Assembly (NCBI GenBank): GCA_949317995.1
Contig: OX439047.1
Coordinates: 47,431,505-47,495,504 of the forward strand
From: Acholoe squamosa
Taxonomy: Eukaryota; Annelida; Polychaeta; Phyllodocida; Polynoidae
Reading direction: 5' to 3'
DNA: 64,000 bases
Shown one piece after another: positions 45,971 through 56,500 of this stretch. Numbering within the stretch: position 1 is the first letter of the stretch; the number at the start of each line of letters is the position of its first letter. Below the pieces are notes generated by a model that saw only the letters and a program-made list of their open reading frames with translations, was not told the origin of the DNA and did no database searches. Position numbers and translations under genes: made by a program.

Positions 45971-47839
45971 TCAAGATACGCGGGAGTGGATCGGTGGTGC
46001 GAAAAAGGTTGACCCCCCTCCCGCATTATTGTTTGCTCCACTGCTTGTGGTTGTTGGCTGATTTTTGCACCCCCCTTTTGCTGGGTGGGGGCCCTTACAT
46101 ACCGCGCATACGTGTTGCCTGTTACATGGGTTATACCAACATCTAGTGAAATTGAACAAAGCACAAACATCCGTAGGGCAATGGATTCTGTTTTGAGTAG
46201 AGGGGCCTTTACCTTTAGTGCCTTGTTTGTTACCTGCTTTTAATCTGGCTAATTCAGCCTTCAAATCCTGTACCACCTGTAGGTTATCGGAGCCCAAATT
46301 ATCAGAGACTGATGCGTGCTCAGCTGTCTGAAATCCGGGTAACTCCCCTGAAATCACTCTAGTAGTGAGATCGTGCTCATATTTAGCTAGTGCACTCGAG
46401 GTATAAGTGGCATTGAGGCCCTTCCTAGCTACGAATCTCATATGGTCACCATAACTTTTTGCAGACCACTGTGGTAAATTAGCAATAGCTAACTTCTCCT
46501 GGACACATGTCATACCATATATTAGCTCTCTGTATGTCATATCAGAGTAGACTTTGTCAGTGGGAATGTGGTAATCTGGCCTTAACCAGTGTTGTGACCT
46601 CTTTTTCTTAGAAGCTTCACCTATCTTAAATAAAGTGGATAACAAGTCACCTTGGTCCTTTGCATCCAGGTAGCCGGCAAGGTCCCCCTCCACGCCCATA
46701 TTCTCAGCTGTCAGGCCTGCAGTTGATAATCCAGCCTGGATGGTAGCAGAGGGGGGAAGCTTGGGTGGTGTGATCCTGTGTTGTTGATGTTGTGTGTCAG
46801 GCAAAGACCCAGTGTAGGGTGTCCCATCCAAGTAATACAGCTGTGGTACCTCCTGTGCTGCTGTGGTTGGGACTGGAGCACTGCCTACTGGGTTCTGCTT
46901 GGCCTGATTGAGCAATTTTTGCTGTTTTCCAGCCAAAAAAAGCATAAACTCCTGCTGCAAATTGTCTCCCTCGGCGAAAGCGGAAGGAACGCCATCTTGC
47001 ACTCCCGAGCGTTCACGAACATTGCCGAGCTTGCCCGAGCCGACGTAATCCGAAAGTTTCCGACCTAGGCTGTCGGCAGCGCTCGGTATATCCTCGTTGG
47101 TTAATATGCCGCTTGCATTTGCTCTCTGGTGTGTATCGTAATCCAAGCCGTGACCGCTCTTTTTCAATCCGCTGTAGGAGTTTACGTCGCCGAAGAAACC
47201 CGAAGTGGCGTTCGGTATTCTCCGTACATCTGCCGACCGTCCCCGACTCTCTCCGAGCCCGTTTTCGGCGGCGTTCGGGTATCTCCGTATGTGTCCGGCC
47301 GTGTTCGGGTTGGATATGCCTTCGGAGGCGCTCGGCAAGGTCCGGGCGTCCTCGGCTTTGGCGCTGCTGGCTGCATTCGTAAATGTTGTGTACTCCGCTC
47401 GGTCGTCGGCGTATCTGCTGCTGCTCCTGGGTGCGTTCGTAAACGTTTCTCCCTGGAAATAGCTGCTGTTAGGTGCAGTCAAATCATGAAAATTTACGAA
47501 TGCACCCCTCCTCTTGTGTGCAGCACTCTGCTGCTTCTGCTGTATGTCTTTGAGGGATTTTTTGTAATCCTCCTCCAGTTCTGCATTCTCTAAGTCAATT
47601 AAGGCTAGCCTTTCTTCTAATGCTAAGAGGTCACCTTTTTTTCTGAGTAGTCCTGCCTTCTCTTCTGCTATAGCAATCTTCTCCTGGAGAATAGCTTCTG
47701 GTGACTTTGGCTGTGTATTACTCTGCCTTCTCTCTCCCAAGGGGGTGGCCATATTGGAAGCTCCTTGGTCTCCCCCTTCTTCCTCATGAAAAACTGCATT
47801 ACTCCTGGTCTCCTCCGAGGCAGTGCTTTTTGTTGCCAT
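45971..47839 (-). CDS. Gag-like protein of the YR retrotransposon (622 aa)
   Basis: It starts MATKSTASEETRSNAV. A Glu/Lys-rich coiled coil (about residues 48-105, ILQEKIAIAEEKAGLLRKKG) is followed by a low-complexity stretch. A conserved-looking middle (about 425-500) has MTYRELIYGM and LPQWSAKSYGDHMRFV and may be the capsid part. A zinc-binding cluster lies near the C-terminus (about residues 554-591: CWYNPCNRQHVCAVC followed by KGPHPAKGGC). This Cys/His pattern is seen in gag-like proteins of DIRS-group elements. The frame ends in TGA at 45971-45973 and is followed in the same frame by pol. Confidence 0.85.
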   Translation of the reverse strand: MATKSTASEETRSNAVFHEEEGGDQGASNMATPLGERRQSNTQPKSPEAILQEKIAIAEEKAGLLRKKGDLLALEERLALIDLENAELEEDYKKSLKDIQQKQQSAAHKRRGAFVNFHDLTAPNSSYFQGETFTNAPRSSSRYADDRAEYTTFTNAASSAKAEDARTLPSASEGISNPNTAGHIRRYPNAAENGLGESRGRSADVRRIPNATSGFFGDVNSYSGLKKSGHGLDYDTHQRANASGILTNEDIPSAADSLGRKLSDYVGSGKLGNVRERSGVQDGVPSAFAEGDNLQQEFMLFLAGKQQKLLNQAKQNPVGSAPVPTTAAQEVPQLYYLDGTPYTGSLPDTQHQQHRITPPKLPPSATIQAGLSTAGLTAENMGVEGDLAGYLDAKDQGDLLSTLFKIGEASKKKRSQHWLRPDYHIPTDKVYSDMTYRELIYGMTCVQEKLAIANLPQWSAKSYGDHMRFVARKGLNATYTSSALAKYEHDLTTRVISGELPGFQTAEHASVSDNLGSDNLQVVQDLKAELARLKAGNKQGTKGKGPSTQNRIHCPTDVCALFNFTRCWYNPCNRQHVCAVCKGPHPAKGGCKNQPTTTSSGANNNAGGGSTFFAPPIHSRVS

Positions 47840-47878
47840 GGTATGCCTGTTGGCATACCAAACAAACCACCATGATGC

Positions 47879-48085
47879 ATAAAAAAAACAAAAAATTGAA
47901 GTGGAAGAGTCCCATGTGTGTGTGCCCTTAGGCTGGCAGGCTGCAGTAGTGGGTCACTGCCCACAGGTATGTTCAGGGAGGAGTAGCAGTGTGTGTGTGT
48001 GTGTGTGTGTAGGAGTAGCAGGTGGGTGAGTAGTAGTGGTACTGACCGTATCAATACATAGACCAATCAGGATTGGTCTCACCCA
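47879..48085 (-). repeat. 5' terminal B repeat of the YR retrotransposon
   Basis: It matches 42882-43090 from AAAAATTGAA to GGTCTCACCCA. It holds a (GT)n run and GAGTAGCAGGTGGGTGAGTA. In element orientation it is the 5' end and probably carries the promoter, since the gag ATG begins 40 bp after it. Confidence 0.85.
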
Positions 48086-48817
48086 ATTGGTCTGACCTAA
48101 TTATGTGACCTTGATATTCCAATTAATCAAAACCAATGACCTAATTAGCAATGATCAATCATAGAATGGATTTTTCAACGAAATTAGGTTGAAAATAATA
48201 ATAAAGATAACAAACATGATCTCTTATGTATGCAGTTCTGCACACAGTTACACCTTTAGGATTTCTGGATACCCATAATGGATTAATTAATTACATACTT
48301 AATGACTCTTTAAGTAGCTAAATGAAGATTTAAACAGAACCTGGAATTTTCAGAGCAAATTTCATGTGGATCAAAAGAAGCCACACACTAACATGACACA
48401 TCGCTGGAAAGGGCAGATATCACAGGGCTGCTTTTTCTGGGTTTCATCAAGGTTATTTGATAATAAGTTATTCATTTTGCAAAAGCACAGAGATAACACA
48501 CTTCAAATTAACCTAAATCAGTGTCAGAAATATTTTTTTTTCTTCTATAAATTTCTTAGAATATGAAATGAAGTGTGCTTTTCCAAATAATAGGACAATT
48601 TTGATGATATACCCAATTAAAATGTGTTTAATTAATGAAAGGAAAGTCCATGTTATTTGGAGGTGGTTCTAGACTGGGTCACATGAAATGGCCTCAGAAA
48701 TGAGGACAGATGCACAGTGGCGCCACCACAGGGATGTGATGTACCTAGTCACAGATATGAGACCCTAATGACACTACGTAACAAGTATGTGAGTTGGGTG
48801 CCGATCCAACTAGATGT

Positions 48818-49828
48818 AGGGATGGGCACCCATAAATTAGATTTTGTACCATCCAATTGAAAATTATGCCCTCGGAAAGAAGAAATCCGTGCCAACTCAA
48901 TGCTTTTTAAATAAATGTAATAGAGTGATTAGAAGAGAAGCAGTGCATTTTTGAATAAAAAAAGTTAGGAGTATTTTCCGTCACCTTTTTCAGGTCATTA
49001 TCAGCTCTGTGAGGGAAAATTAGGTCAAGTCAAGCCTCACTGACCACACTCACTGAGTGGTGCATTTTTGACATCATCCCATATAAATGCTTATAACTTT
49101 CTAACAGTCAAGGTTACAGAGAAAACAGTCATACCAGAAGACAGAAAACAGTTTAGTGGTTCCAGGGGTATGAATTATTTTGTGATTTGACATGGAAAAA
49201 TGTATCATATTCTGATGGAAACTCAAAATTCTGTGTGGTGGAGTAAATTCACTCAGGTCAGATTTGTGCAATTATGAGCAAAATATGATGTTACTCTTTT
49301 TCTTCGAGCACTTTTGAGCACACAGATATTTAGGAACCAGTTCTAGATTCTTGTAGAAAACAAAATTGCGGACATTTTGGTTGTGGTTTCCAAAGGTACC
49401 CCAAAACTTTGTAATTTCAAAAAAATGGTTAAAAATTTGAAATATTTTTATTCAATTTTAGATTTTACAAAATTCTGTCTTTCTTCATTGGCCAGGAAGC
49501 TTGATATTTTAAGTTGAAATTGGTTTTTAAAGTGTGTTATTTGACAAAGAACTGTAGGAATTACAACAAAATTGGTAACTGATGTCGGGGTGAGACTCAC
49601 CCCGGTCACAGCAAACATGGTCATGTATATACTTGACGTTTTAATAAACTTGACATCCCACAAGAAAATGCCTATGATATTCATATTCTATGGGTCTTTT
49701 TACATAACATACCAAAAGATGGTATTTTTCCATGGAACAGAAGTAACAAAATTCAGGTTTTGAAGTTGCTCTATTTACTATAGTGACAGAGAGGCAGCGT
49801 TCAGCAGTAGCTGCTGGCGCCCATCCCT
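48818..49828 (+). mobile_element. AGGGATGGGC TIR element, copy b (1011 bp) with 9-bp target duplication
   Basis: ACTAGATGT lies directly outside both ends (48809-48817 and 49829-49837). Ends are AGGGATGGGCACC and GGCGCCCATCCCT. A 9-bp duplication fits Mutator-like or Merlin-like elements better than hAT (8 bp) or Tc1/mariner (TA). The interior has no long open frame and aligns with copy a from end to end. Confidence 0.85.
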
Positions 49829-50288
49829 ACTAGATGTACCTACCTACAGTTAGCTGGGTACCCATCCCTATGCTTATTAATATGAGTGTTTAAGCTTATC
49901 GTATCATTTAAATGAGATAATTTTCACACACTAACATTCACTGGTTAATGTCTTTTTTGGAATGATGAAGAACTCTATCCCAAAATTACATTTAAATTGG
50001 TAAAAATTGATATAAATCACCTTGCAAGCCTGTGCGTGTTGATTTTTGCCTTTGCTAGTCGTTCCAAGTCGTATTGTGTTGTCGTAATAGTAAACAGCAG
50101 TGCTGTAAAATACTATTTGTCATTTTCTCATATAGTTCCAAGATATTTGTGAGAATACTGGGCATTATCGATACATTTTACATCTTTATCATGTGAAAGG
50201 TACAAAAGAATATATAAAATTAATATTTTACACGAACAGTTGAGCGATAAAATATTTAGTCCATGGGCGCGGCCATATTGAATTATCT

Positions 50289-50298
50289 GTCACGTGAC
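50289..50298. promoter_or_regulatory. CCDC39: Palindromic E-box upstream of CCDC39
   Basis: GTCACGTGAC is a perfect 10-bp palindrome with a CACGTG core, 227 bp before the CCDC39 start codon, in a locally GC-richer patch. It could bind USF/TFE-type bHLH factors. Promoter function is inferred from position only. No convincing RFX X-box, which ciliary genes often have, was found nearby. Confidence 0.3.
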
Positions 50299-50524
50299 CA
50301 CGTAACCACAACAAGAAGCCATTCCTGCATGTTGACAACCGTGAACATCTCTCCTCTTGATTATATTTTCCCTTAGTTCTTATTTATTTCTGATATCTAT
50401 TTATTATCACACAATCACTGCAAACGGAGACGTTTGTGCGGAAAGAGGATTGGGTTTCCCAGTCCATGGGAGATCTGGAATAGTAAAGGATCGATCATTT
50501 TCGGCGGAAACCACGTAAGCCAAG

Positions 50525-53500
50525 ATGCCGTCCAGCAGCATTTTGAGTGATTTCGAGTGGGATGAGGGGCTTACTATGCCCGTCGCCAATGCGGAAAATA
50601 AATATCTTGAGGAGGAAGTAAGTGATGTTATGATATAGCAATAAATTAATTGGTTTTCATATTTTCTTTCTGACCAGTTGTCATGTATGTCATTGTCAAA
50701 TATATACCGACTATTAAATCCACTGACTCAGAGACTGAGAGAGGTACCCGGTAATAAACGATCCTGGAAAGGTGTGAAATACATTGTAAGACAGGGATTT
50801 TTCTCGGAACAGACTCTTACCTAGTCACTAGGTCCCTCATCAATAGATTTTACACACTAGGGTAATGTGTATGATCTATTAATGAGGTACCGTAGTAGTA
50901 GCTCGGAGAGGCACGAACTGTGGGGCCCTTCCCTCAGTTCGAGAGCAAGCCTGTACTGGCTGTAGAAAGTCTACAGTGTCAAGAAACAATGATTGTTACA
51001 ATCTCCTCTTCTGAATGAATTACTTACTTCTTGTGTGCCAAAAATTCACAATTGTTGATTTTTATACTGTTTTCCCATTTGGTAGATTGTGGGGTTCTAA
51101 AATTAATTGAAAGTTAAATAATCCAGACTTATTAAGCTGTAGGATATGGTAGATCTCTAGTGCAGCTCTGCTCTGGCACAGTGCCAAAATTGCAGTTGGA
51201 GGTTTCAGTTGTGGTGCACACTTAAAAAAGGGTCTGGATTTCTTGTATTTCCACTGATTTTGTTCAAAATAACTTGATAATCCACAAGATAAAGACTTTG
51301 TGATATGCTGGGCCAAATTTGGGATCAAAACATTGAGTACTTTATTCAAAGCAGTGGTGGAAAGGTTACTGTGCCAAGTTGGCACAGTAACCTTGGTAAA
51401 AAACAGACAGACTTGCTCCCCACCTACGGGAGCAGTTACCCTGGGGTGGGGGCTCTCGACCTACGAAGTAGAGGGTTAGTGTAAATACTTGGTTCGAAAT
51501 CCGGAAACATGACTCATGCAACATGACTCATGCAGTGTTTATAGATTCTATTATGATTATCAAAGAACCTTGGTCCAGGGCTGAGAGTTAGATAATCATT
51601 ACCAGTAATGGTATCAGGCGCTCTGAGAAAAATATCTTAGCGGGATTTCACTCTGATTTCCAAATTTTTAGATTAAAATGTTATAACCTATGTGTGGATT
51701 GAAGAAGACTGTCAGAGGATGATTACCATGCATTGTTAAAGCAACATTCTTAAGGGGATGCAGAGGCCCCGCCAGGGGTGTTTGCGGGTGACGTCCAGTC
51801 GGTCAATATCAAACGTGTTTGACTACCTCGTTCGAATCTGCACCACTTTCCCTGACTACCAACTGAATCGGCCCCATTTGTGGTGAGGCTAGCGTGCGAC
51901 ATCAAGAAGTCCACGTAGTCACGTGGTACAGCTCATCTAGTCATGTGATCTAGCATTAATCTCGATCCAGATAAGTAAGGCCGTACAAACCATGATTACA
52001 TACTCTAAACTCTAATAGAACTAGAAACAATTAAAGGGCTAAGGATACTGTCCCTACGCCGTAGAAGTACTTTTGCCAAAGCTATTAGTTTATAAAAATT
52101 GGATCGAGGCTATTTGCTCTGACAGTGACGCTCGCGAGTCTGCACTACGAGGACTTCTTTAGAATCACGACTAACTCCACTATAAGCAGCTCTGTCACGG
52201 AACAGAGCTGCTGGGGAACCCCCATTCAAAAGTGGAGTGAAAACTTCAAGACTTCCTATCACATTGAAATCATGTGTTATTCTTGAAATTTTTTATCCAG
52301 AATTATGAAATAGACCTTCATCTTGGTTGATCACATCATTTTAGATGTGATCACATCATATTTGATGTACAGTTATCACATTTCACATTTCAAAAGGGCA
52401 CTGACGGCCATTTTGACGTGTATGTGACATATAGTGTTGCTATGGAAAAGATACCCCTCCACTCCAAAAGTGTCAATGGGATCACGTCAGTCTCGGAATG
52501 CCCACCATGGAGAGACGATACTCAGTCTACCTTTGTGGTTGCCTTTATAGGCTAGCGTGCATCACTGACATAACATGTGGGTAGCAAAGGGCTTTTACAT
52601 TGCCCTGTCTTCTGCACTACTACTAGTTCCCTTTCATGCACGATGTTATTGGTATTTACACAGTTTACTTATTAACCCTATTAGGTGCAACGGAAGCAAA
52701 AGCAGATCACTACACTCTCACAGAGACTCAGCGAATATGACGACCGTGTTCATTCTATGTCCAACCATCTCAAAAATGTCCGCCAGGAACTCCAACACAC
52801 ACAGGTAAGAAAATAACAGCAGACATGACTGAAAATAATAATGATTATTTAAATGATATAAATTCCAAACCAAAACAAATGGTACTCTTTAGTGGGCATG
52901 GGTTTGTGCAATGTTGAACAGAGATATATTTTGTATTTATAACTTGGTTTATGGCTGTTCTCTTCAAATATCGTTAAAAGTAGAAAATCAGGGAATGAAA
53001 AGAGTAAGGAAATCAAAGTGTCACATACATGTGTGAGAATATATCCTTACACTGACTTCAATCAAACATTCTATTCTCCCAGGCGCTACTCGGTGCTCGT
53101 AAGAAAGAAATTGAGACAGAGGAGCACCTGCGCATCATCGCAGAACGAGAGGAGGGACGTCTCAAGCAGGAGGTTAAGCGCCTCCAGCATGAGCTTGATG
53201 ACCTGAAGGAAAAGAAGAACATGCACGAGAACAATATCTTCAAACAGACCCAACGCCTGGAGGAACTTAAGTCACAGATGAATTGGGACCAGCAGGCACT
53301 TGAGGCTTGGCTGGAGGAGTCAGCACGGAAGGATGAGGATGCTATGATCCTATCAAAGTACTCACGACAGGATGAAGCCAAAGTCAAAGTAAGTTATCCC
53401 AAAGAGCTGCAGTGCTATGCAAATGCATATTATAATGCCCATAGTCTTTTTTCTTTTCTTTTTTATAGATATGCAGGTTGCCTAATTTAATCATGAAGTA

Positions 53501-56500
53501 TTTTGTTTAATAGAAATAGAGAGTTTGACTGTTGTCTTTACCAATCTTTTTTTAATACCGGTACTTTCTGCGATATACTGTTTTCAATATTACCCATACT
53601 GGTGTTAACAACTATGTTGGGTTGAAAGCAACGTTTCATCATAAAGGACGAATATAAATAGACTCATTGACATTCAATTGATTTATGTAGGAACTGTCCC
53701 TTCGTATCGAACATCTCACTGAAGAAGCACAGAAGAAAAGACATTGCCTGGACCAAGAAACAACAGAAACTTTAACAGGTCAAGTAAGTATAAAATATAT
53801 AATTCTTAGAGTAGCAGTCGCTGTGTTCGGCAATGGTTTAAGTTTAGATTCAAGAGAGGCATATTGGCCGAGTCACCAGCAAATAACACTAACAGAGTTT
53901 TCAATTTCAAAAGACATATAGGCCCTACCCCATTATTCATTTTAGATGAATAACCCATATTCAGTTATTTCAATAGTAGCTTTAAAAGAAATGTTTTTGC
54001 TTTTTGAATGTTTGCCTTCACCAATGTTTCCTTTTAATTACAGATAGAATTAGATAAAACAGCAGAGGAGTTCCGCAAGGCTCATGCAGAGAGACAGAAC
54101 CTCATCTCACAATGGGAGAATACAATAGAACAGATGCAGCGAAGAGATAAGGAGATGGACTTATTAGCTGGGGTAAGTAAGAATGGAACTAATATGAGAT
54201 AGATTAAATTAGGAAAATAACTCTAGAACTGTATGATTGAGATGGGCAAAAATTACCATCATATCTCTTAATTACATGTCAAGGGCAACACATCAACTAT
54301 TCTTCCGCGCAATTTATTATTTAGGGAATAAATGAGGGCATAGACATTGTCGGAGGTAGTCTAGGTTTTTGGGTAAATCTTTCTCCTTTATTCTAGATAG
54401 TGGGGTTGATTAGTGTACCATGAACAAAATAGCGTGTCAGTAAAATATTGTAGCCTTTATTGTTCAATCACAGTCATCTAGTTATGCTATGCACTTACCA
54501 ATAAGTCTTTATTACCTACAAGCTTATCATCAAGATCGAGTACATAATACTTGCACTGGTGTATATGTACTGCAGCAATTATGGGCAATGTACTTTGTTG
54601 TTCCTTTTCCAAGGCGTAAAATTTCAAGACATAAGCTATATTAATATAATAATTAGGGTGAGCCTCACTATTCGAGGTTAGTAGCCCCTCATCTGCAATG
54701 TCCTTGTGGGTAATGCACAGTCAATCAGCCAATCAGAATGCAGCATTCAGGATAATGCACTCTGGCTTCGTCCAGCAGTGTTATAACAAATAATATACCT
54801 TCTTTTGAGGTTTACCGTTTTTGTAATACCCTTTTGTAAAACCTTTGTCTAGTTCGATTCGAAGTACCCATGTTTCGCAGGTAGCTCTTGTTAATGTTGC
54901 TTAACCCGTCATTTTACATTCATCAGCAACTGGCTCGTGTGAAGGGCGAGGTGCGGCTCAGGGAGGAAACCATCAAAGAGAAGCAACAGTTCCTTGAGAG
55001 TGAGATTGAGAACAACCGGGAACAGGAGAAGAAGATCGCTATCGCTGAGCGTGTAGCTGCCCGTCTTCGATCAGACTACCAGAATGCAGAGGCCATGCGG
55101 GATCAGTTCCAGAGTGAGGTATGCTCCATGTTTTCCTCCTTGTATTTTTGTTTTATATTTGGCTTGTAAGCTTGTCAAATACGACTTTCAGGTCCCGCAA
55201 ATCGTCCATAACATCAGTAGTGTAATAAGTGTATTGTATCATGAAGACCAAGTGTAATTACAAGCTGACCCCGCATATAAGACGTATCCTGAGTTGAGAG
55301 AGAAGCTAGGGGTTGTTACAGGGCAGTTTATTACTAACCTAATGTAATTTTACCCTGCTTATAAGGAGTGCTCCCTCTTTTGAGAAGTTCCATAAGGCAT
55401 AGTAGGATTCAGATTCGTGTGTCAGACACGCCTTGTACGCAAGGTACTACGTTAGTATGATAACGTCCAACTCTATGCAAATATAAAGCAATTATACTGA
55501 ATTCCTTATTTGTATGACATTCACATTTCTACACTTGATAACTAAAACTAGCATTCTCTTTTTTTTCTTCTTCACAGTTAGAAGCACTTAAGCGAACAGT
55601 GGATAGGACGGCAGTGGACTTGGAAAATACCAGATCTACTGTCACCCACCTGAAGAAAGACGTTGCAGAAAAACAGAGAAAGTAAAATCCTTATCATACT
55701 CTTGCCTGAACATCGATTTTTTTCCCCTTATCAATATGATGCATTATTTTGATAAAAAAGAAAAAAAAAGATCAATTATTGTGAAGTACTCTTTACGAAC
55801 AACTACAGATTGGAATATCCTAGAATTGACTTATTAAGCCATTTTGATTATACATATGGAATTGTGTATGGGATTTGAAATTTGAAAAAAAAAAATAAAT
55901 AAACCCATTGATGCAGCATTATTCTTGGTTCACAGATTAGAGAATGCACGCCAGCTTCATGAGGCACTCCTGGAGAAGCTCAAGGTGGCCACAGAGTCCA
56001 CGCTTAGTGCAGAGGAGCGAGCTGCTCGTATGGATGAAATGCTCCAGGGCGAGGAACAGGAGCAACAGAAGACAGAGACAGAGCTGAAGCGACTCCGTGA
56101 TCTGCAGTTCAAAAAGACACAGGATCTCCACCAAGCCCGTGTCAATGAGAGAAACACAGAAGCTGAGATTCAGGGAAGTCGTGCAGCTGCACGTAACCTT
56201 GGCAGCAAAATCGCCAAAGTAGACCACGACTCATTGAAACAACAGGAGATTGTGTACAATCAGGTCAGTGTTTTTGTTAAATCATAACCTCATAGCTATT
56301 TTAGAGCTCATTTTGTATTATCTGTAATAGTTCATAATAGGTTATATGTGGACTTGTTTAATAATGCAGTATTCCTTGTGCTAAATCTAACCTAGATATA
56401 CTACGTTTGACTTCAAATCATCAACTTTCACTGCATTTTCTCTTAATAAGGTTAACTTGCTTTTCCTTTTTATAGGATTTTTCAATTCAACAATTAGAGC

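Larger units (their letters stand above)
42766..48085 (-). mobile_element. Near-intact tyrosine-recombinase retrotransposon with split direct repeats (PAT/Ngaro type, 5.3 kb)
   Basis: In element orientation: repeat B1 (48085 to 47879), gag, RT-RNase H, tyrosine recombinase, repeat A1 (43159-43090), repeat B2 (43090 to about 42882), a 46-bp spacer, repeat A2 (42835-42766). The A copies (70 bp) look identical. The B copies (about 207 bp) differ by a CAG/GCA triplet, GT-run length and a poly(A) tract. This interleaved B-ORFs-A-B-A order is the split direct repeat of PAT and Ngaro elements; DIRS1 has inverted ends instead. No methyltransferase domain was seen. There is no target duplication, as expected when a recombinase integrates a circle. 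All three reading frames are open. Confidence 0.9.

Noticed and set aside
45907..46170. An 87-codon open frame at the gag-pol junction, as an alternative link
   Set aside because: It is in another frame from both gag and pol. It has no conserved motif, and the shared-frame arrangement needs only the UGA.
50331..50346. Possible RFX X-box (GTTGACAACCGTGAAC) upstream of CCDC39
   Set aside because: It has several mismatches to the two half-sites of the X-box, so it is not better than chance.
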